DNA of 64,000 nt from Dastarcus helophoroides (lineage: Eukaryota; Arthropoda; Insecta; Coleoptera; Bothrideridae). The notes under the pieces are model-generated. The model worked only from the letters and a program-made list of their open reading frames with translations, was not told where the DNA came from and ran no database searches. The translations under genes were made by a program, and so were the position numbers. Shown piece by piece: positions 1 through 10,871 of the stretch (positions within the stretch are counted from its first letter, which is position 1; the number at the start of each line of letters is the position of its first letter). The DNA is taken from NCBI GenBank assembly GCA_028583605.1, contig CM053331.1, forward strand, positions 34,203,823 to 34,267,822, written 5' to 3'.

Positions 1-372
1 CTTAAAATTTGGCATTTCTTTCGAAATTTTCATATTTATTTCAAAATTTCGTATTTAATATTTCTGAAAATGACGACTTTTTCTTCCAATTTGGTCTTCT
101 GTAAAATTTCAAATATTTCATTCGAAATTTCTATTTTTTTAAATTTGGTTTTGGAAATTTAGATTTTTTGCCTGAAATTCGACTTTTTTTCAAAATTGCA
201 ACATTTTCCTCAAAACAGTCTTTTCGAAATTTCTACTTTTATGATCCTACAAATCTCAATTTTTTTCGAAGTTCGTCTTATTGTCAAAATTTCGATTTTT
301 TTTGTGTTCAAATTTCGTCTTCTTCACAGACAACTATTCTCAAAATTTGACTGTTTTTTTTTGAAATTTTTT

Positions 373-798
373 TATTGTTTTCTTGAAGTTTCGTCTTTTT
401 GCTCGAAATACGTCTTTTTTGGGATTTTCGATTCGCTTCATTCGTTTTCAAATTTCCATTTTGTTCAAAATTCGTCTTATTTATAGACAACTATTCCCAA
501 AATATAATAATTTCTATTGTTTTCTTGAAGTTTCGTCTTTTTGCTCGAAATACGTCTTTTTTGGGATTTTCGATTCGTTTCATTCATTCTCAAATTTCCA
601 TTTTGTTCAAAATTCGTCTTATTTATAGACAACTTTTCCCAAAATATAATAATTTCTATTGTTTTCTTGAAGTTTCGCCTTTTTGGTCGAAATACGCCTT
701 TGTCGGGATTTTCGGTTCGTTCCTTTCGTTCTGAAATTTCCATTTTGTGCAAAAATTCAATATTTTCTTAAAATTGACTTTCTTTGGAAAATTTTGAT
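373..798. repeat. 142-bp tandem repeat, three units
   Basis: The phrase TATTGTTTTCTTGAAGTTTC recurs at 373, 515 and 657, an exact 142-bp step each time. Each unit continues through a Ctcgaaatacgtcttttt segment and a cattttgttcaaaattcgtc segment. The third unit diverges near 760. This is a local amplification of the underlying AT-rich repeat. Confidence 0.85.
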
Positions 799-986
799 TG
801 TCGATCGTCCAAATTTCGACATTTTTCTCTAAAAGTCACCTCGTTTTCGAAATTCCGTTATTTTAGGTGTATTTTTCTTAAAATTTCGATATTTTAGAAT
901 CCCAATGTCTAGAAATTTTGACTAAATTGATAAAGTTTTTCGAAATTTAGACTTTTACCTCGAATTTATCTCTTTTTTTTTCAAAA

Positions 987-2000
987 TTTCTGTGGAAAAT
1001 TTCTATTGTTTTCTTGAAGTTTCGTCGTTTTGCTTGAAATACGTCTTTTTCGGGATTTTCGATTCATTTCATTCGTTCTCAAATTTCCATTTTATGCAAA
1101 AATTCAATATTTTCTTAAAATTGACTTTCTTTGAAAAATTTCGACCGTCGACCGCCCAAATTTCGACCGTCGACCGTCCAAATTTCGACGGTTTTTCTCT
1201 AAATGTCGCCTTGTTTTCGAAATTCCGTTATTTTAGGTTTATTTTTCCTACAATTTTGATATTTTAGAATCCCAATGTCTAGAAATTTTGACTAAATTTC
1301 TAAAGTTTTTGGAATTTTAGACTTTCTTCTCGAAATTATCTTTTTTTTAAATTTCTGTGGAAAATTTCTATTATTTTCTTGAAGTTGTGTCTTTTTGCTC
1401 GTAATACGTCTTTTTTGGGATTTTCGATTCGTTTCATTCGTTTTCAAATTTTCATTTTGTTCCCAAATTCGACATTTTCTTAAAATTGTCTTTCTTTGGA
1501 AAATTTCGACTGTCGACCGTCCAAATTTTGACGTTTATCGTTAAACGTCACCTTGTTTTCGAAATTCCGTTATTTTAGGTTTATTTTTCTAAAAATTTGG
1601 ATGTTTTAGAATCTCTAAAGTTTTTGGAAATGTAGACTTTCTCCTCGAATTTATCTTTTTTTTTTAAATTTCTGTGGAAAATTTTTATTGTTTTCTTGAA
1701 GTTTCGTCTTTTTGCTCGAAATGCGTCTTTTTCGGGATTTTCGATTTGTTTCATTCGTTCTCAAATTTCCATTTTATGAAAAAAATCAATATTTTCTTAA
1801 AATTGACTTTCTTTGAAAAATTTCGACCGTCGACCGCCCAAATTTCGACGTTTTTCTCTAAATGTCACCTTGTTTTCGGAATTCCGTTATTTTAAGTTTA
1901 TTTTTCTAAAATTTTCGATATTTTAGAATTTCAATGTCTAGAAATGTTAACTAAATTTTCAAAGTTTTTGGAAATTTAGACTTTCCCTTTGAATTTATCT
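987..2000. repeat. About 320-365-bp tandem repeat, three units
   Basis: The phrase TTTCTGTGGAAAATTT marks unit starts near 987, 1352 and 1669, giving steps of about 365 and 317 bp. Within each unit come the CTTGAAGTTTCGTC segment, a GTCGACCGYCCAAATTT segment, TTCCGTTATTTTAGGT and CAATGTCTAGAAAT. The same GTCGACCG and CAATGTCTAG segments also occur just upstream near 800-920, so the array probably starts there with a partial unit. Copies differ by short deletions. Confidence 0.8.
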
Positions 2001-2160
2001 TTTTTCTCAAAATTTCGATCTTCTCTCTTAAAATAGGTGTATTTTCAAATTTTGGCTTTAATCACAAACTTCTTCTTTTTGGTAGTTTCATTCAAAAATC
2101 TTCTTTTTTTAAGTTCCCTTCAGTTTTTTCTAAAATAATAATTATTAGCATTATTATTTA

Positions 2161-3060
2161 AAGTTGCATGGTTTGACACCTTTGGTGCATATTTTAAGCA
2201 TTTTGAATGCATATTTCAAGCTTTTTATGTTGCATATAATGCCTCTACTCATAACTCTCAGAAAAATTCCAAATTTATTGATAAAATGTCGAAATTTTCA
2301 AAAGAATGAAAATTCTGAAAAAACTTCGGAATTTTCAATCATCGAAATTTTGAAAAAAAATCAATTTTTTCCAAAGAGAACTTTTTCAGGAATAAGTCAA
2401 ATTATTCAATCTTCCGGTGTGTTGGATGAAAGTTAAAACTTCGAGAATAAAGTCGACATTTTTAAAAGAAACTCGAAATTTTCAAAAAATAATAAAAACC
2501 TCCCGAAGTAATCAAAAGTTTGAACAAAGGTGGAAGTGTTAAAAAAAAAAGTGGATGGTTTTGGAAAGCGGTAAAGGGTTAACTAAAAACAATATTTCAG
2601 CACAATTAGATTTATAAAAAAACCAAAATATTGAAAAAATACCCGAAAAAATCAATACTTTGTGTAAAAATTTTCAAAAAATTCGAAAACAAACCAAAAT
2701 CTTAAAAGAAGCGAAATTGTGAAAGGGTTGAAATTTGGAAAGTAAATTAAAATTTGGAAAGTAAATTAAAATTTGGAAAATGGAAATTTAAAAAACAAAA
2801 TTGGAAATTCGAAATTTTCAAAGCAAAGTCGAACGATTTTTTTCAAAAAATAATCATTTTCAAAAAGTCAAAATTCTAAGGATAAGCCCAAATATTGGCA
2901 AAAGTCGAATTAAAAAAAAGTGAGTCAAAGTTTTCAGAAGTGGAAACTTTAAAAAATTCAAATTTTCAAAATGAATTGAAATGTGAAATTTCAAGTAAAA
3001 ATTTTAAAAAAGGTGTACATTGAATTTTGTTTGGATTACAAGAGAACAAAAATTCTGAAG
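2161..3060. repeat. AT-rich repeat, A-rich strand up
   Basis: After a short transition at about 2160-2260 the polarity of the repeat inverts. The + strand now reads as the complement (CGAAATTTTCAAAAA, GTCGAA, AAAATTTGGAAA). A short exact duplication, GAAAGTAAATTAAAATTTG, occurs at about 2737-2775. No gene is visible. Confidence 0.75.
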
Positions 3061-3094
3061 GCGCATCGCTGAAAGATTCTTAAATCCGACCCTG
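3061..3094. mobile_element. Candidate right end of a hAT-like element
   Basis: The AT-rich tract stops at a sequence whose reverse complement begins CAGGGTCGGATTTAAGAATC, which resembles hAT-type terminal inverted repeats. The next eight bases, TTGACGCT (3095-3102), would be the target duplication. The left end is not in the window, so this rests on the terminal motif and the abrupt change from repeat to ordinary DNA. Confidence 0.35.
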
Positions 3095-5212
3095 TTGACG
3101 CTGCGGGCATCTGTTACAATTCGTTCTCCTGTTTCGGAATTCTTCCGCAGACACCTTATGTCTGGGGCACGTGGCACCGTCGGTGGTAGGGATGGCTATC
3201 ATCAACCCCTTGGACGAGACTCGTGCCCTAAAGAAGACACGGAATCCCGCCCATAGATCGAGGTGGCTGACAGTCAACGGTCGCAACAGTGACAGATGCC
3301 GTAATTATTTAGTGAAGATGCCTAGACTCGATTAGATGCCCGAGGCGATATCATGAATATGTATTGCAGCGTACACGAATTCTTCAGGTCTCGTTATTAG
3401 TTGTTCTTGTTCTTTATCGGACTCGCGAGGGGGAAGTTCGTCCTCGAAGTAAATAATCTACATTCATTAGCGCTTTAGAAACGGCCCATTTTTTACTGCC
3501 GACTGAGCGATGAAAAAATTAATTGTATGTAATTTTGCTAATAAGAAACGCCAGATAATTAGGATGAAAATATTGAACTATTTATTCTCGCGGTTACCGT
3601 TACCAGATCTCTAATGATGGAAATATTTTAAAAAAATGCAACATTAAACCCAGACTAGGTAGTCACTGGTAAATTAAATATAACTTTTAACGATATAAAA
3701 CCTATATCAATAAAATTGAAGCGTCTAAGTGTCTGCCTGTCTGTCGATTGTTTTTTTGTCCGGGCTAATATTGGAAACTGATGAAGCGATTTTAACGAAA
3801 CGTAAAGTAGCTTTAGGGAGAAATTAATTTATTTTAAAATATGACGTTACTGGACCTTGCACAAAGTCGCGGGAATCAGGAGTTGATCAGGAGTTGATCA
3901 GGAAAATCCGTAAACTTTTTTTCTAAAAAATACTAAATTACCAACGAAATCGAAAGCTTGATTTCGTTCAATTCGGTTTTAATGGCTTCTTCAAGCCAAT
4001 TTCCAGGTGTTTTCGGTTCTTGAGATGTTAATCGCAATTCGGCATTTACCTTTTATTCGCTAGTGTATCCTTGCGAATCTCACTTTTTTTTCTGTTGGTT
4101 CAGGGGTCGCCTAGGAGAAGCGTGTGGCTCTTCGTATGCATAACAGTGTTCTTTTTGGTGTAAACAGAACCTGAAATATTTCAGATATTAAGAGATGAAA
4201 CTATTTTAATGTTTGGTTTGCGCTATTGAATTAAACTAAAGTTTACAGTGAACGACACTTCCGCCGTCATTCCTTACGCATTAATTTTCACCATGCTGTA
4301 GGTAGCCTTCTATTCAGTAAAAAGCTCCAGAGTTCCATATGGCAAATGCTGAAATCTCTGCTATTCATGCAAGTTCTACAAACGCGTTGTACGATTAGTA
4401 TTACGGCCGAGGACCGTTTTAAGCTAAGAGTTTCTCTATTATACTCATAAGACACGAAGGAATACGAGAAACGGCAAAGAAGTTCAGCACTTGCAATTAA
4501 GTCCACTTAATTAGCCGCGATCCACTTCAAGAGTAATGCCTGAAAGTACAAAGAAAAATTATAACTCCATTACCAGATTAAACACACCAGTGACGAGTGC
4601 AACAGTTCCAGAAAGCATTAGCGCAAGAGTTGTAATTAAATCATTAAGATTCGTTGTACATTTCATTTTTGCAACGTTAAGAGCTTCCTTGGAATTGGAA
4701 AAATCGAATCGTTCGAACAATGTTACAGTTTTAAAATGTGGTTACCGCAAGCCATAAGTTTTACGAACTAAACTCGAGACGCCGCAACAGCAATTTGTAG
4801 GATTTAAAAGAAGCGTGGTTGAGGCGGCAAATGATTAGCATTATTATCATAAATAATTAATGAAGTAAAAGGCGGTTTCACGCAGCTATGCTATTACGGA
4901 AAGTAATTAAAACGTTCAAGAAATATAATATTCGTATGATAATTGATAAAATCAACTAAGCATTACCTCTTCAGCAGCGTTAAGTAAAAAGGCAAACAGT
5001 AAATGAGATCTTTGTCAGGGGCCGCATATCGCACCAATAAAACCAAAGAAAACGTATTTTGCATAAAAAGCTTAGCCGTTATCGCCTCTAATAGGGACGT
5101 AATGAGCTGTGCCTCGATGAATCGAGTGACAGCGGCGTTACGAGATTCTTTGGGTTCTGGGCCGCTGAAAAGAAGCAGAAGCTGGACTGACTTTTAAATT
5201 TCAAAATACAAC
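3095..5212. other. Ordinary single-copy DNA, no gene recognised
   Basis: Base composition is more balanced than in the flanking repeats. The reading frames of 60-75 codons at 3080-3286, 4288-4506, 4536-4757 and 5003-5197 show no recognisable family, no paired splice sites and no strong coding bias. The stretch 4240-5200 has homeodomain-like TAAT cores and a mixed composition typical of insect intergenic regulatory DNA, but nothing specific can be named. Around 3720-3800 there is a GTCTGCCTGTCTGTC run followed by ACTGATGAAGCGATTTTAAC, reminiscent of dispersed arthropod repeats. AGGAGTTGATC is duplicated at about 3878-3900. Confidence 0.5.
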
Positions 5213-5233
5213 GCACTACACAAATTTTTATTG

Positions 5234-5269
5234 ATGTGATACAAGAATGTTATTCTTGCATCACATATG
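5234..5269. repeat. Short near-perfect hairpin
   Basis: ATGTGATACAAGAAT and ATTCTTGCATCACAT are inverted with a 3-base loop (GTT), giving a stem of about 15 bp with one mismatch. It lies at the edge of an AT-rich repeat tract and may be a terminus or a small RNA-like fold. Confidence 0.6.
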
Positions 5270-5279
5270 TATCACAATT

Positions 5280-6960
5280 TTCATAACCATGTCGAAATTT
5301 TCAAAAAAATGTTGAAAATTTCAAATTCTTAAAAAAAATTGAAATTTTCAATAAAATGTCGAAATTTTCAAATCCTTCATAATAAAAAAGTCAAAATGTT
5401 CATAAAAATTGCGAAATTTTCTAATTCTTTATAAAAAAGTCGAAAACTTCATGAAAATGTCAAAATTTAAAAAAAAATTCGAATTTTCAAATTTTTTATA
5501 AAAGTCGAAATGTTCAAAAAAGGCCAAATTTTTATGAAAATGTTGACGTTAAAAAAAAGTCTAAATATTCAAAAAAATGTTAAAATTTTCAAAAAATGTC
5601 GAGATTTTCAAAAAAACGTCGAAATTTTCATAAAAAGAACGAAATATTCGAATAAATGTCGAAATTTCCAAATTCTTCATAAGAAAATCGAATTTTTAAA
5701 CTAGAAGCCAAAATTTTCAAGAATGGTCGAAATTTTCAGTGACAGTCAGGCCGATATCTGTCATTGAGGTTGAGCGCCAAATTTAAATTTAAATTTTATC
5801 GTCTTACGCTTTCAAACTTTCTATTTTTTCACAATTTTGCCTCGTTTCAACTCTTGAATTTTGAGAATTTTACTTTTTGAAAATTTCTACTTATTTTGAA
5901 CATTTTGACCCTTAAACATTTAACCATTTAAAAGTTTGGACTTTATTGAAAAAGGCAACCAAAATTTAAACATCTTGACAGTTTTAACTTCTTTTCGAAA
6001 ATTTGACTTTTTAAAAAATTGAAATTTCTCTAGAGTTTTACTAATTGAAAGTTTTCGATTTTTTCAGCATATCGACTTTTTAAATATTTCAATTTTTCTC
6101 CAAGTTTTGACCTTTTTGATAATTTCTACGTTTTTTTTTTGACAATTCTGACTTTCTTTTAAAGATGATACATTTTAAAATTTCCACTTTTTTCAAATTT
6201 TGGCTTCTTTTCAAAATTTTGTCCTTTAAAATGTTAATCGTTTCAAATTTTTTATTTTTTTTTCTAATTTTTGACTGCAAGCTACTTTAACTTTTTTCAA
6301 CAATTTTATTTCCTTGCAAATTTTGATTTTTGAGCAATTTTTCTTTTAAACATTTTGACTATTAAAGATTTTTGCTTCTAGATTTTCTTTTAAGGATTTT
6401 AACTTTTGTGAACATTTCCAGAATATCAATTTAAAACATTTCCACATTTTTAAGAACTTCATCTTTTACTCAAATTTTATTTTGTGTGTGTGTGTGTTTG
6501 AAAATTTTGGAATTTTCTGAAAATTAGACTTTTTGAAATTTTCGATTTATCGATTTTTTTCAAAATTTCCACTCCATCTAAAATTCTGAATAAGATTCGA
6601 AATTTTGAAGAAAAAACCAGATTTTCTTGAAAAAAAGTCGAAATTTTCGAAGTCCAATTTTCAGAAAATCCCAATATTTTCAGAAAAATTAAATGAAAAA
6701 AAAATCGTAAATTATATTAAACTTTTTGAAAAGGTTGTAATTTTTTGAAAATTTGGCTTCTAAAATTTCGACTCTTTTACAACAAAGTCCCGTTTTCTCT
6801 TAAAAATTCAGAATTTTATTCAAAATATTGGATAAAATAGACTTTTTGAAAAAATATTTGAAGACAAAACCAGTTCGAAAAAAGTCCAAGTCTAAAAAGT
6901 TTTGGGGACAATGTATATCAAATGACAGTTCGGCGGAAGTCCATAAGATGTTAATTTGGT
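5280..6960. repeat. AT-rich repeat with a strand switch near 5740-5820
   Basis: From 5280 to 5740 the + strand reads GTCGAAATTTTCAAAAA at regular intervals of about 20-22 bp, clearest at 5580-5680. A short unrelated segment at 5740-5800 contains CAGTGACAGTCAGGCCGATA. From 5820 the complementary T-rich polarity takes over, and A-rich segments reappear near 6590-6720. A (GT)n run lies at about 6482-6499. No gene is present. Confidence 0.8.
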
Positions 6961-9716
6961 AGGAAAAGAGGAGAAGAAGGCAGGAAAGAAGAAAAAGAAA
7001 GGGAAAAGAGAAGAAAAGAAAAGAAAAGGAACAAGAAAAGAGAGAGAAAAGAGGAGAGAAGAAAGAGAAGAGAAGGAAGAGAAGAGAAGAGAAGAGAAGT
7101 AAAGAGAAGAGACGAGCAGAGAAGAGACTAGAAGAGAAGAGAAGAAGGAAGAGAAGAGAAGAGAAGAGAAGAGAAGAGAAGAGAAAGAGGAAAGAGAAGA
7201 GAAAAGAGAAGGAAAAGAAAGGAAAGAGAGAGGGAAAGAGAAGAAGAAGAGAGAAGAAAGAGAAGAGAAGAGAAGAAAGAAAGACAAAAAAGAGAAAAGA
7301 AGAAAAAACAGGAAAGAAAAGGAAAAGAGAGAAGAAAAGAAAGAAAATAACAAATAAGAAGAGAAGAGAAAAGAAAAGGGGAGAAAAGAAAAGAAGAAAA
7401 GAGGAGAGAAGAGAAGAGAAAAGAAAGGGAGAGAAGAAATGAGATGAGAAAAATTGAGAAGAGAACAGAAGACAAGAAAAGAGAGGAGAAAAGAAGACAA
7501 GAGGGGAGAAGAGAAGAAAGAGGAAGAGAAGAGGAGAGGGGAGAAAAGAAGAGGAGGAAAGAGAAAAGAAGGGAAGAGAAGACAAGAAAAGAGAAGGGAA
7601 GGCAGAGGAGAGAAAAGAGGAGAAGTGCAGAAAAGAGAAGAGAAGAGAAGGGAAGAGAAGAAAAGAAATGAGACGAGAATAAATAGGAAGAGAAAAGAAG
7701 ACAAGAAAAAAAGAATAGAAGAGAAGAGAAGAAAAGAGAAGTGAAGAGAAAGGAAAGAAGAGAAGAGAGGAGAAGAGAAGATAAGAGAAAGGAAGGGAAG
7801 AGAAGAAATGAGATGAAAAGAATGGGAAGTAAAGGAAAGAGAACAAAAAAAAGAGAAGAGAGGAGTAAAAAATAAAAGAGAAGAGAAGAGGAGAGAAGAG
7901 AAGACAAGGGAAGAGAAGACAAGGGAAGAGAAGACAAGAAAAGAGAAGAGAAAGAAGAGAGATAGAGAAGAGAAGAGAAAAAGAGAAGAAAAGAGAAGGA
8001 AGGAAGAGAAGAAAAGAGAAGGGAAGGGGAGAGAAGAAATGAGATGAGAAGAAATGGAAAGAGAAGGAAAGAGAAAAGAAGACAATAAAAGAGAAAAACA
8101 GGGAAAGAAGAGAAAAGTAGAGAAGAGAACAAAAGAGAAGAGAAAAGAAGAGAAGAGAAGAGAAAAGAAAAGAAGAAGAGAGAATAGAAGAGTAGAGAAG
8201 AAAAGAGAAGGGAAGAGAAGACAAGAAAAGAGAAGAGAAAGAAGAGAAGAGAACGAAGAGAAGAGAAGAGAAGAGAAGAGAAGAGAAGAGAAGAGAAGAG
8301 AAGAGAAGAGAAGAGAAGAGAAGAGAAGAGAAGAGAAGAGAAGAGAAGAGAAGAGAAGAGAAGATTAGAGAAGATTAGAGAAGATTAGAGAAGATTAGAG
8401 AAGATTAGAGAAGATTAGAGAAGAGAAGAGAAGAGAAGAGAAGAGAAGGGAAGAGAAGAGAAGAGAAGAGAAGAGAAGAGAAAAGGAGAGGAGAGAAGAG
8501 AAGAGAAGAGAAGTAAAGAGAAGGGAAGAGAAGAGAAGAGAAGAGAAGAGAAAAGAAGAAAAGAGGAGAGAAAAGGAGAGAAGAGAAAAGGAAAAAAAGA
8601 GAAAAGGAAAAAAAGAGAAAAGAAGAGAAGAGAAAGGAAAAAAAGAGAAGAAATAAGATGAGAAAAATGGGAAGAGAAGAAAAGACAAGAAAAGAGGGAG
8701 GAAGAGAATACAAGAGAGGAGAAGAGAAGACACGAAAGGAAAAGAGAAGGAAGGGGAAGAGAAGAGAAGAGGAGAGCAAAGAAAAGTAGAGGAGAGAAGA
8801 GAAAAGAAGGAAAGAGAAGACAAGAAGAGAGAAGAGAGCGGAAAGAAAAGAGAAGTGCCGAAAAGAGAGAAGAAAAGAGAAAGTAAGAAAAAAGAAGAAA
8901 AAAAGGAAGGAAGGAAAGAGAAGAGAAGAGAAGAGAAGAGAAGAGAAGAGAAGAGAAGAGAAGAGAAGAGAAGAGAAGAGAAGAGAAGAGAAGAGAAGAG
9001 AAGAGAAGAGAAGAGAAGAGAAGAGAAGAGAAGAGAAGAGAAGAGAAGAGAAGAGAAGAGAAGAGAAGAGAAGAGAAGAGAAGAGAAGAGAAGAGAAGAG
9101 AAGAGAAGAGAAGATTAGAGAAGATTAGAGAAGAGAAGAGAAGAGAAGAGAAGAGAAGAGAAGAGAAGAGAAGAGAAGAGAAGAGAAGAAAAGAGAAGAG
9201 AACAGAACAGAAGAGAAGAGAAGAGAAGAGAAGAGAAGAGCAGAGGAGAGGAGAGGAGAGGAGAGAAGAGAAGAGAAGAGAAGACAAGAAAAGGGAAGAG
9301 AAGAGAAAGAAGAAAAGAAGAGAAAAGAACAGAAAGGAGAGAAGAGAAGAGAGAAAAAGAGAAGATAAAAGAAAAGAAGGGAAGAGCAGAAATGAGATGA
9401 GAAGAAATGGGAAGAGAATGGAAGAGAAAAGGAGAAAAACAGGGAAAGAAGAGAAGAGGACAGAAGAGAAGGGAAAAGAAAAGAAGAGAGGAGAAAAGAA
9501 GAGAAGAGAAAAGAAGGAAAGAGAAGAGGAGAAAAGAGAAGAGAAGGAAGAGAAGAGAGAGGAGAGAAATGAAGAGAAGAGAATAAAAGAGAAGAGAATA
9601 GAAGGGAAGGGAAGAGAAGAAATGAGATGAAAACAAATGGAAAGAGAAGAGAAGAGAAAAGAAGACAAGAAAAGAGAAAAGAAGAAAAAGAAAGAAGAGG
9701 AGGAAAGAGAAGAAAG
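6961..9716. repeat. 2.75-kb polypurine (GAGAA)n microsatellite tract
   Basis: The + strand is almost entirely A and G, based on the pentamer AGAAG (GAGAA) with interspersed GGAAG, AAAAG and GACAAG variants. Long uninterrupted pentamer blocks occur at about 8253-8364 and 8925-9113. Each is followed by a short array of the 10-mer variant AGAAGATTAG (about 8360-8422 and 9110-9131). The Phe/Leu/Ser- and Lys/Arg/Glu-rich reading frames, up to 474 codons, are direct products of the pentamer and are not genes. A mirror-symmetric polypurine tract of this length could form triplex DNA and is a likely assembly length error. Confidence 0.97.
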
Positions 9717-10775
9717 AAGGCTTTTGAGATATCCAACGCGACAATCTTTGGATGTTCTAGGAAAGTACTTAGGAGGAATAAACATTTAATAAAACATCCT
9801 TCTTGTTGATTTTTTTGGTCGCTACTTCAGTTCTCCAAGTACTCGGAGAATGTAATAAAGAAATAGAAATATAAGTCTTCTTTTCTTTTAGTCTGACTGT
9901 AGTCTGTTTTTCTCTTTAATGGTCTAGAGAATTAGGGGAATAACTATTTTATGAAGCGTGCTCCTCCTTCACTTTTGTGTCGCCTGTTTCTTTATCCGTT
10001 TTTCTAAGTGAACTGCCCGAATGAGAAGGTGACCAACCGTCCATTATTTTAATCTCCTTGTCGCCTGCTTCTTCATTCGACTAATTAGAAAATTAGGCAA
10101 ACAACTTGTGACCAAATGATGTTTCCTTTGGCTTTGTTGCCGTCTGTATCTTTTCTTTAATTTCCTGGGTAGTTGCTTAATTTAAAGTAGAAACATTGTC
10201 AAATTCCCCCTTTGTTTCCTTATCGTGTATTCCTTCCTTCAATTCTTTGAGTAAATAAGAGTTGTTTCAAGAGCTGAAAAAATGAAACATGATGTTCAAA
10301 ATTGAATTTACAACAAAAATTTGACAATGTAAGCTTTAAAATTATATGGTATCAGTTGCAGTTGTACAAGGAATATTCTGGCTTCCCTACGTCAACCCAA
10401 TATTTATTTAGAAATAAATATTTGGACGCCTATGGTTTGGTTAGATGACTGGAAGAAAGAGAACCCATGTGTTCACCAGGCACCTATTGTCAGCTCGACT
10501 TGCAGTTAGAAAATTAATTAGATATTAATTATGTGTGTAATTTGAATATATGGCTATAAACCATTGTAACTTTGACTCTTGCCATTAAATCTCCATCAAT
10601 ACAATACCGGACAATGTGTCACCTGTGCCTACAATTTTGCCATGCTCATGCAACTTTGTGTGGTATATGGTCATGTTGTTGCTTGCCTTTTAATAGGCAT
10701 TCCATCTAAGAATTGCCACGGTTGAGTTTCCACTACTTCTAGAAGGTATCTATCCAAAAAACTAAATAAATTGAT
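9717..10775. other. Ordinary DNA with a diverged tandem repeat of about 80 bp
   Basis: Between about 9965 and 10260 four diverged segments follow one another at roughly 75-85 bp steps. Each has a TTTGTGTCGCCTGTTTCTTT-like core (TGTCGCCTG near 9977, TGTCGCCTG near 10057, TTGCCGTCTG near 10136, and a weaker copy near 10210). Otherwise there are no recognisable genes or RNA genes. Confidence 0.45.
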
Positions 10776-10871
10776 GAATCCAAATATGATGATGAATCCA
10801 ATTATGATGATGAATCCAATTATGATGATAAATCCAACTATTATGATGAATCCAATTATGATAAATCCAAG
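10776..10871. repeat. Minisatellite, unit AATCCAATTATGATGATG
   Basis: Five to six copies of a 15-18-bp unit (ATGAATCCAATTATGATG with small length changes) run in direct tandem. The Gly/Phe/Ile-repeat reading frame on the minus strand here is a translation of this array. Confidence 0.9.

Larger units (their letters stand above)
1..2160. repeat. AT-rich quasi-periodic repeat, T-rich strand up
   Basis: Nearly all of this stretch is built from degenerate copies of a short unit read on the + strand as TTTTTCTCAAAATTTCGAC, at spacings of about 20-30 bp. There is no credible gene. The Phe/Ser-rich reading frames in it are translations of the repeat. Two higher-order tandem arrays sit inside it and are listed separately. 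The left border lies outside the window. Confidence 0.85.

Noticed and set aside
3080..3286. 68-codon minus-strand frame with Cys residues in a relatively GC-rich stretch
   Set aside because: It overlaps the candidate hAT-like terminus, has no matching frame or splice sites nearby and no known motif beyond chance CPRH and CNRCP.
3770..3806. ACTGATGAAGCGATTTTAACGAAACG resembling the hairpin motif
   Set aside because: The bases between CTGATGA and GAAAC do not form a stem, so the match is probably chance.
6800..9785. Long reading frames of 200-474 codons, Phe/Leu/Ser-rich or Lys/Arg/Glu-rich, in several frames
   Set aside because: They are translations of the (GAGAA)n polypurine tract, which by nature lacks stop codons in most frames. 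No domain or start context supports a gene.
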